In this document: positions 6,622 through 9,519 of the stretch, one piece after another
How the letters are laid out: every line of letters starts with the position of its first letter
Numbering within the stretch: the first letter of the stretch is position 1
Program-made: the position numbers and the translations under genes
Notes under the pieces: model-generated
The model's input: only the letters and a program-made list of their open reading frames with translations
Database searches by the model: none
What the model was told of the DNA's origin: nothing
Source: Nitrospirota bacterium
GTDB taxonomy: Bacteria > Nitrospinota_A > UBA7883 > JACRGQ01
Direction: 5' to 3'
NCBI GenBank assembly: GCA_024275775.1
Contig: JAJRYM010000061.1
Coordinates: 1-9,519 of the forward strand
Length of the DNA stretch: 9,519 nt

Positions 6622-8088
6622 CTATCTTTTAATATTAACCTTGACTCGAACTCTGGCTCTCTGGCGCTGAATAACAGACGTTGTAACATCGGATGTTCCA
6701 CCGCCGGTGATAACATTTGCAGTCGGATTGTCTGCTGTATCGGCCGTTGTTGCTGTGCCGGTATCCGGGAGCTTGTCGTCTTTTATGGGTGCGGTGTCAA
6801 ATGAAATTTTGCCTGTAATATCCCTAAACAAATCGGATGATGCTTTCTTTTTTACCTCTTTGACAGGTGGCGCTTTGGGCTCTTCCACCTTCCGCTTCTC
6901 TGCTTTGGGGGCTTCCACTTTCTTCTTTATTTCTTTCTTTACTTCTTTCTTTTCTGCCTCTTTTTTGGGCTCTTCTTTCTTCACTTCTTCTTTCTTTACC
7001 TCTTCCTTGGCTTTTTCTTCTTTAGGCTTCTCCTCTACGGCTTTTTCCTCTTTAGATTTTCCCTCCTCGGTAGCCTTCTCTTCTTTGGTAGCCTTTTCTT
7101 CTTCGGTAGCCTTCTCTTCTTCGGTAGCCTTCTCTTCTTTGGTAGCCTTTTCTTCTTCGGTGGCCTTCTCTTCTTCAGCTACCTTCTCTTCTTCGGCGGC
7201 CTTCTCTTCTTCGGCGGCCTTCTCTTCTTCAGTAACTTTCTCTTCCTCGGTGGTTTTCTCTTCCTCGGTAGCCTTCTCTTCTTCAGTAGCTTTCTCTTCC
7301 TCGGTAGCCTTCTCTTCTTCAGCAGCTTTCTCTTCTTCAGGCTTCTTTTCTTCTTCCTTCTTAACTACTTCCTCTACTTTTTTCTTCATCTCCTGACGTT
7401 TGTCTTTCTGCTCGGCAGGTTTGGTCTTGATAGGCATCTTCTTTCGAAGTATTTTCATACGGTTTGAAGATATCTTAAACGGATTTTGCTGAGGTCGGCC
7501 CTGCCTGACAACGGTTCTTTTACCAGGCGTGAGAATGATTCTTTTTTTCTCCTTACCCCTTCCCTGAACAAATACCCCGCCTTTGTCTTTCCCTCTTGTC
7601 ATGAGATCAACTTCGGTTTTAATTTTCCCGCTTCGCATTTTGAAAGCACTTACCGTAAAAGGAGGAGTGCCGGTAACGCCGGCTACAGCCGATTTAGTAT
7701 GAATTTCAAATTTCGCCCGTGTATTCACAAGCTTTACCACAGAGTTTTTCACCCGGCCTATCGCCAGATCAAGAATAGTATCGGTTTGTTTACTTTTGGC
7801 GATTTTAAGCTGAGTTATGACCAGAGTGGTCTCTTCATCAAGCACGGTAACATTCCCATCCTCAAAAAGGATTTCGGCCACTCCATCAGCCCCTGTCACG
7901 ATTTTATCCCCCTGATGCACAGTCATGCCGATTTGGGCCTGAACCTGATTGCCGTCGATTTTCAGGGTAACTGTTACCTCGTCTTCCACATCCACGAACT
8001 TGCCAGTGAAGGTGGCCGCATATGACGGCAATACAACAAGAAAGCTGAATAAAAAAGCAACCGCAAGACGGTTTACGATACGTGCCAT
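6622..8088 (-). CDS. secreted FecR-domain protein with long EEEKAT hexapeptide repeat
   Basis: This 488-residue exported protein has a signal peptide at 1-24 (cleavage near PSYA-A). A FecR-type beta domain spans about 30-195, with the typical elements VHQGDKIVTGADGVAEILFEDG, DLAIGRVKNSV, FEIHTKSAVAGVTGT and LTPGKRTVV. FecR domains occur in periplasmic signalling proteins and in stand-alone envelope proteins next to CHASE2 genes. After a basic linker comes a highly charged region (about 230-415) whose core is sixteen hexapeptides of the EEEKAT type (251-346). The tail (417-488) is different: a DLFRDITGKISFD segment, a Thr-rich linker, and a final strand RQRARVRVKVNIKR with alternating basic and hydrophobic residues. 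ATG 8088 has a strong AAGGGG Shine-Dalgarno five bases upstream. It is the first gene of the tight run toward the beta-barrel and cyclase. There is no transmembrane helix after the signal peptide, so a periplasmic location is likely. Its ligand is unknown. Confidence 0.88.
   Translation of the reverse strand: MARIVNRLAVAFLFSFLVVLPSYAATFTGKFVDVEDEVTVTLKIDGNQVQAQIGMTVHQGDKIVTGADGVAEILFEDGNVTVLDEETTLVITQLKIAKSKQTDTILDLAIGRVKNSVVKLVNTRAKFEIHTKSAVAGVTGTPPFTVSAFKMRSGKIKTEVDLMTRGKDKGGVFVQGRGKEKKRIILTPGKRTVVRQGRPQQNPFKISSNRMKILRKKMPIKTKPAEQKDKRQEMKKKVEEVVKKEEEKKPEEEKAAEEEKATEEEKATEEEKATEEEKTTEEEKVTEEEKAAEEEKAAEEEKVAEEEKATEEEKATKEEKATEEEKATEEEKATKEEKATEEGKSKEEKAVEEKPKEEKAKEEVKKEEVKKEEPKKEAEKKEVKKEIKKKVEAPKAEKRKVEEPKAPPVKEVKKKASSDLFRDITGKISFDTAPIKDDKLPDTGTATTADTADNPTANVITGGGTSDVTTSVIQRQRARVRVKVNIKR
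7051..7338 (-). repeat. 18-bp minisatellite coding for 16 EEEKAT-type hexapeptides
   Basis: There are sixteen contiguous 18-base units in frame. On the minus strand most read GAAGAAGAGAAGGCTACC with third-base variation. Protein units are EEEKAT, EEEKAA, EEEKVT, EEEKTT, EEEKVA, KEEKAT and, at the end, EEGKSK. Less regular KEE/EEK-rich sequence continues to about residue 400 of the protein. The near-identity of units at DNA level suggests recent or continuing slippage. Confidence 0.95.
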
Positions 8089-8161
8089 TCTTTCCCCTTA
8101 AAATACCTGTGTGGGAATAGAGGAAAACTGCCTGAATAGCTCCCCATCTAATCCCCGAAAA

Positions 8162-8171
8162 TCACCGGTGA
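8162..8171. promoter_or_regulatory. 10-bp perfect palindrome TCACCGGTGA, possible operator
   Basis: TCACCGGTGA is a perfect inverted repeat with no spacer. It lies about 20 bases downstream of the weak promoter candidate and 73 bases before the FecR-like start. It cannot form a useful hairpin, so if functional it would bind a dimeric regulator. A chance match is quite possible. Confidence 0.2.
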
Positions 8172-8190
8172 AGTTTAGCATAAAACTCTC

Positions 8191-8219
8191 TTTACACAAA
8201 GGTTTTTTGTCTCTTCCAA
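8191..8219 (-). promoter_or_regulatory. weak sigma-70-like promoter candidate upstream of the FecR-like gene
   Basis: On the minus strand TTGGAA (8214-8219) is followed by exactly 17 bases and then TGTAAA (8191-8196). Each hexamer matches four of six consensus bases. It sits in the 163-base gap between the FN3-like ORF and the FecR-like gene, the only sizeable gap in the minus-strand run and the natural place for the operon promoter. A second -10-like TATGCT is at 8177-8182 but has no partner at the right distance. Confidence 0.25.
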
Positions 8220-8251
8220 CCCTTTCCATTGCGATAAAAATACGGCTCGCA

Positions 8252-8689
8252 TCATTGCGCCACCGTCCTGAAACTTTGAGTTGCACTTTCGATACTTTTG
8301 CCGGCCCGATCAACCGCGATAATTTTCCAATAATATGTCGTGGCGGGCGACAGCCCGTTTGCCGTAAAAGAGATTTCGCTCGCGCCGACACCGGGAATAA
8401 GGCTCACCGTAATTGAAAGCCCCACCTCATCACCCGTACGCAGGTCAACCGTGCTGGAACCGCTGAAAACCTCCCCAGTGCTACCGGTGATTGTAACTGT
8501 AAAAGTTCTGGCATCTCCCGAAGGCACATCCAGATCCGCTTCAAGCGTACCCAGAGGAACTGTTTCGGTTATCGTATCCATATCCGCACCGGTGACAGTA
8601 ATAGTAATGTCGGTAATAGTCACTCCCTGCAAATGGGGATTACTGGAATTCAACTTCCCGTTCGACTGTAAAGACATGCTGTCAGGCAT
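8252..8689 (-). CDS. Ig-like/partial fibronectin-III protein lacking a signal peptide; likely remnant or frame-shifted part of a surface protein
   Basis: This ORF gives 145 residues from ATG 8689. Residues about 22-98 form a beta-sandwich-like domain (ITVTGADMDTI, VPSGDARTFTVTI, GSSTVDLRTGDEVGLSITV) of a kind found near the N-terminus of secreted lipoproteins. Residues about 104-142 are the second half of a fibronectin-III/Ig domain (ANGLSPATTYYWKIIAVDRAG, then SATQSFRT). The first half of that domain is missing. There is no signal peptide or lipobox although all the content is extracellular in type. The frame stays open and protein-like for 13 codons upstream of the ATG (GRTTTSVKIV) until a TGA at 8729-8731, and there is no good Shine-Dalgarno. 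The ATG overlaps the stop of the beta-helix gene (ATGCCTGA). It may be a coupled short gene, or the C-terminal part of one larger protein split by a frameshift. It could also be a lipoprotein gene that lost its 5' end. Confidence 0.6.
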   Translation of the reverse strand: MPDSMSLQSNGKLNSSNPHLQGVTITDITITVTGADMDTITETVPLGTLEADLDVPSGDARTFTVTITGSTGEVFSGSSTVDLRTGDEVGLSITVSLIPGVGASEISFTANGLSPATTYYWKIIAVDRAGKSIESATQSFRTVAQ

Positions 8690-9519
8690 AACGATTTTTA
8701 CACTCGTGGTTGTTCGGCCGGCGTTCGGTCACATCCATCATAATCCCTCTGTCGTCATCCTCGATATATATGCCGCCGCCGTCAACTTCTGCGGTATTAC
8801 CTGTAATGGCGCTTTTGCTGATAACGGTCGTTATTTCGCCGGAGTCGTTTTCAAAATAGATGCCGCCACCGTCATTGGCCGTAGTGTTGTTTGAAATCGT
8901 ACTGCTTATAATGTCGAGGTCGTAATAGTCGTCCTCATCATTTTCCATGTATATGGCGCCGCCTTTCCAAGTGGACGTATTGACATCAAAAGTGCACTCT
9001 TCGATAAAAACGTCACCATCATCCTGATATAAGGCGCCGCCATTTCCCCCTAAATTATTTGATATCGTGCTATCGGTAATGGTGAGAGAATCATGAGTGA
9101 AAATTGCGCCTCCGCTACTCGATGCGGTGTTATTGGAAATATCGCTGTTGCTTACCACAGCAGTATTAAAGTGGGCGATTCCCGCTCCACGGGAACCGGC
9201 AGTATTGCCCGTTATGGAACTTCCCGTAATGTTTATGGTGCTGAACGCAAGAATCCCTCCGCCGTCGCCTGTGCTCTCATTGCCTGAAATAGTGCTGTTA
9301 TTTACTGTTATCGTATCCGACCAGCCAGGAGAGTAAATGCCGCCCCCGCCTCTGCGGAAGCCTCCCAAGACAAAGCCATTTTGGATGGTCAGGTCGGCGA
9401 ATGACACAGATATAGCCGGCGCCGAACCAAATAAGCTCGGGTTTACGTGAAACACACGGTCAATACCGCCGCCGTCGATAATGGTCGCCGAGGCTCCTGC
9501 GCCGTTTATGGTCAGGTCG
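8682..9519 (-). CDS. secreted right-handed beta-helix protein with polymorphic-outer-membrane-protein-like repeats (5' end outside window)
   Basis: The frame is open to the window edge, and 278 residues are visible. The GTG at 9455 is not the start, because codons upstream encode a typical run-in (LTINGAGASATIIDGGGIDR). The visible part is a ladder of about eight rungs, each beginning GGG/GGA-(I/L)(Y/F) and ending in (S/T)xIxxNTA. Examples are GGGILAFSTINITGSSITGN and GGAIFTHDSLTITDSTISNN. Such rungs stack as a parallel beta-helix and occur in surface adhesins, autotransporter passengers and large secreted proteins. The last three rungs carry acidic insertions (ENDEDDYYDLD, ENDSGE, EDDDRG). 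After MMDV the pattern stops abruptly, and the last 15 residues (TERRPNNHECKNRYA) look out of frame. A signal peptide would be outside the window. The call as a beta-helix repeat protein is firm; its function is not known. Confidence 0.85.
   Translation of the reverse strand, partial: DLTINGAGASATIIDGGGIDRVFHVNPSLFGSAPAISVSFADLTIQNGFVLGGFRRGGGGIYSPGWSDTITVNNSTISGNESTGDGGGILAFSTINITGSSITGNTAGSRGAGIAHFNTAVVSNSDISNNTASSSGGAIFTHDSLTITDSTISNNLGGNGGALYQDDGDVFIEECTFDVNTSTWKGGAIYMENDEDDYYDLDIISSTISNNTTANDGGGIYFENDSGEITTVISKSAITGNTAEVDGGGIYIEDDDRGIMMDVTERRPNNHECKNRYA
8730..9350 (-). repeat. about eight beta-helix rungs with GG(G/A)I(Y/F) and SxIxxNTA motifs
   Basis: Protein-level repeats of about 24-31 residues. 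Rung starts are marked by GGGGIY, GGGILA, GAGIAH, GGAIFT, GGALYQ, GGAIYM, GGGIYF and GGGIYI. The unit length grows toward the C-terminus because acidic loops are inserted after the GGxIY motif. The eighth rung is incomplete. Confidence 0.8.

Noticed and set aside
6707..7396. 229-codon plus-strand ORF rich in Ser and Phe (AFSSSV repeats)
   Set aside because: It is the antisense of the Glu/Lys hexapeptide repeat. Repetitive purine-rich coding DNA leaves the opposite strand open by composition.
8089..8251. Possible cAMP-receptor-protein site upstream of the FecR-like gene, which would close a feedback loop with the cyclase
   Set aside because: No TGTGA-N6-TCACA-like arrangement is present. TCACCGGTGA has the wrong centre and spacing.
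8098..8391. 97-codon minus-strand ORF between the FN3-like ORF and the FecR-like gene
   Set aside because: Its first half is an out-of-frame reading of clear FN3 coding sequence. The second half has no recognisable domain, and the region is the likely promoter area of the FecR-like gene.

Overview
The window looks like a chromosomal segment of an uncultured or environmental Gram-negative bacterium. Two proteins carry Sec-type signal peptides followed by envelope domains: a FecR-like periplasmic protein and an outer-membrane beta-barrel. An upstream secreted protein is built of polymorphic-outer-membrane-protein-like beta-helix rungs. Deltaproteobacterial, Nitrospinota/Nitrospirota-like or related lineages would fit this gene content, but the sequence does not fix the phylum. 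No tRNA, rRNA, CRISPR array or insertion sequence is visible.

Left part, plus strand (1-2697): two tandem genes for TrkH/KtrB-family potassium channel subunits. The first is cut by the window start. The second is complete. They are clear paralogues and end in the same 26-base stretch. No TrkA/KtrA gating subunit is present in the window. A weak intrinsic terminator lies just after the second gene, inside the 3' end of the gene that converges on it.

Right part, minus strand (9519 down to 2724): a run of closely spaced genes, all in one direction. In transcription order they are a secreted beta-helix protein (5' end outside the window), a short ORF with an Ig-like domain and a broken fibronectin-III domain, a FecR-domain protein with a long EEEKAT-type hexapeptide repeat, an outer-membrane beta-barrel, a CHASE2-adenylate cyclase with a C-terminal TPR-like tail, and a small protein made of four exact 29-residue MshEN-type repeats. 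The last four are packed with gaps of 12 and 24 bases and a 41-base overlap, so they are probably one operon.

Working model (inference): the operon encodes an envelope sensing relay. The FecR-like protein and the beta-barrel would report on the outer membrane, periplasm or cell wall. The CHASE2 domain would read a periplasmic cue and control cAMP synthesis in the cytoplasm. The MshEN-repeat protein could be a cyclic-di-GMP receptor translated together with the cyclase, which would link two nucleotide second messengers. The beta-helix/Ig-like/FN3 region upstream resembles surface or adhesion proteins but shows signs of breakage at 8682-8735.
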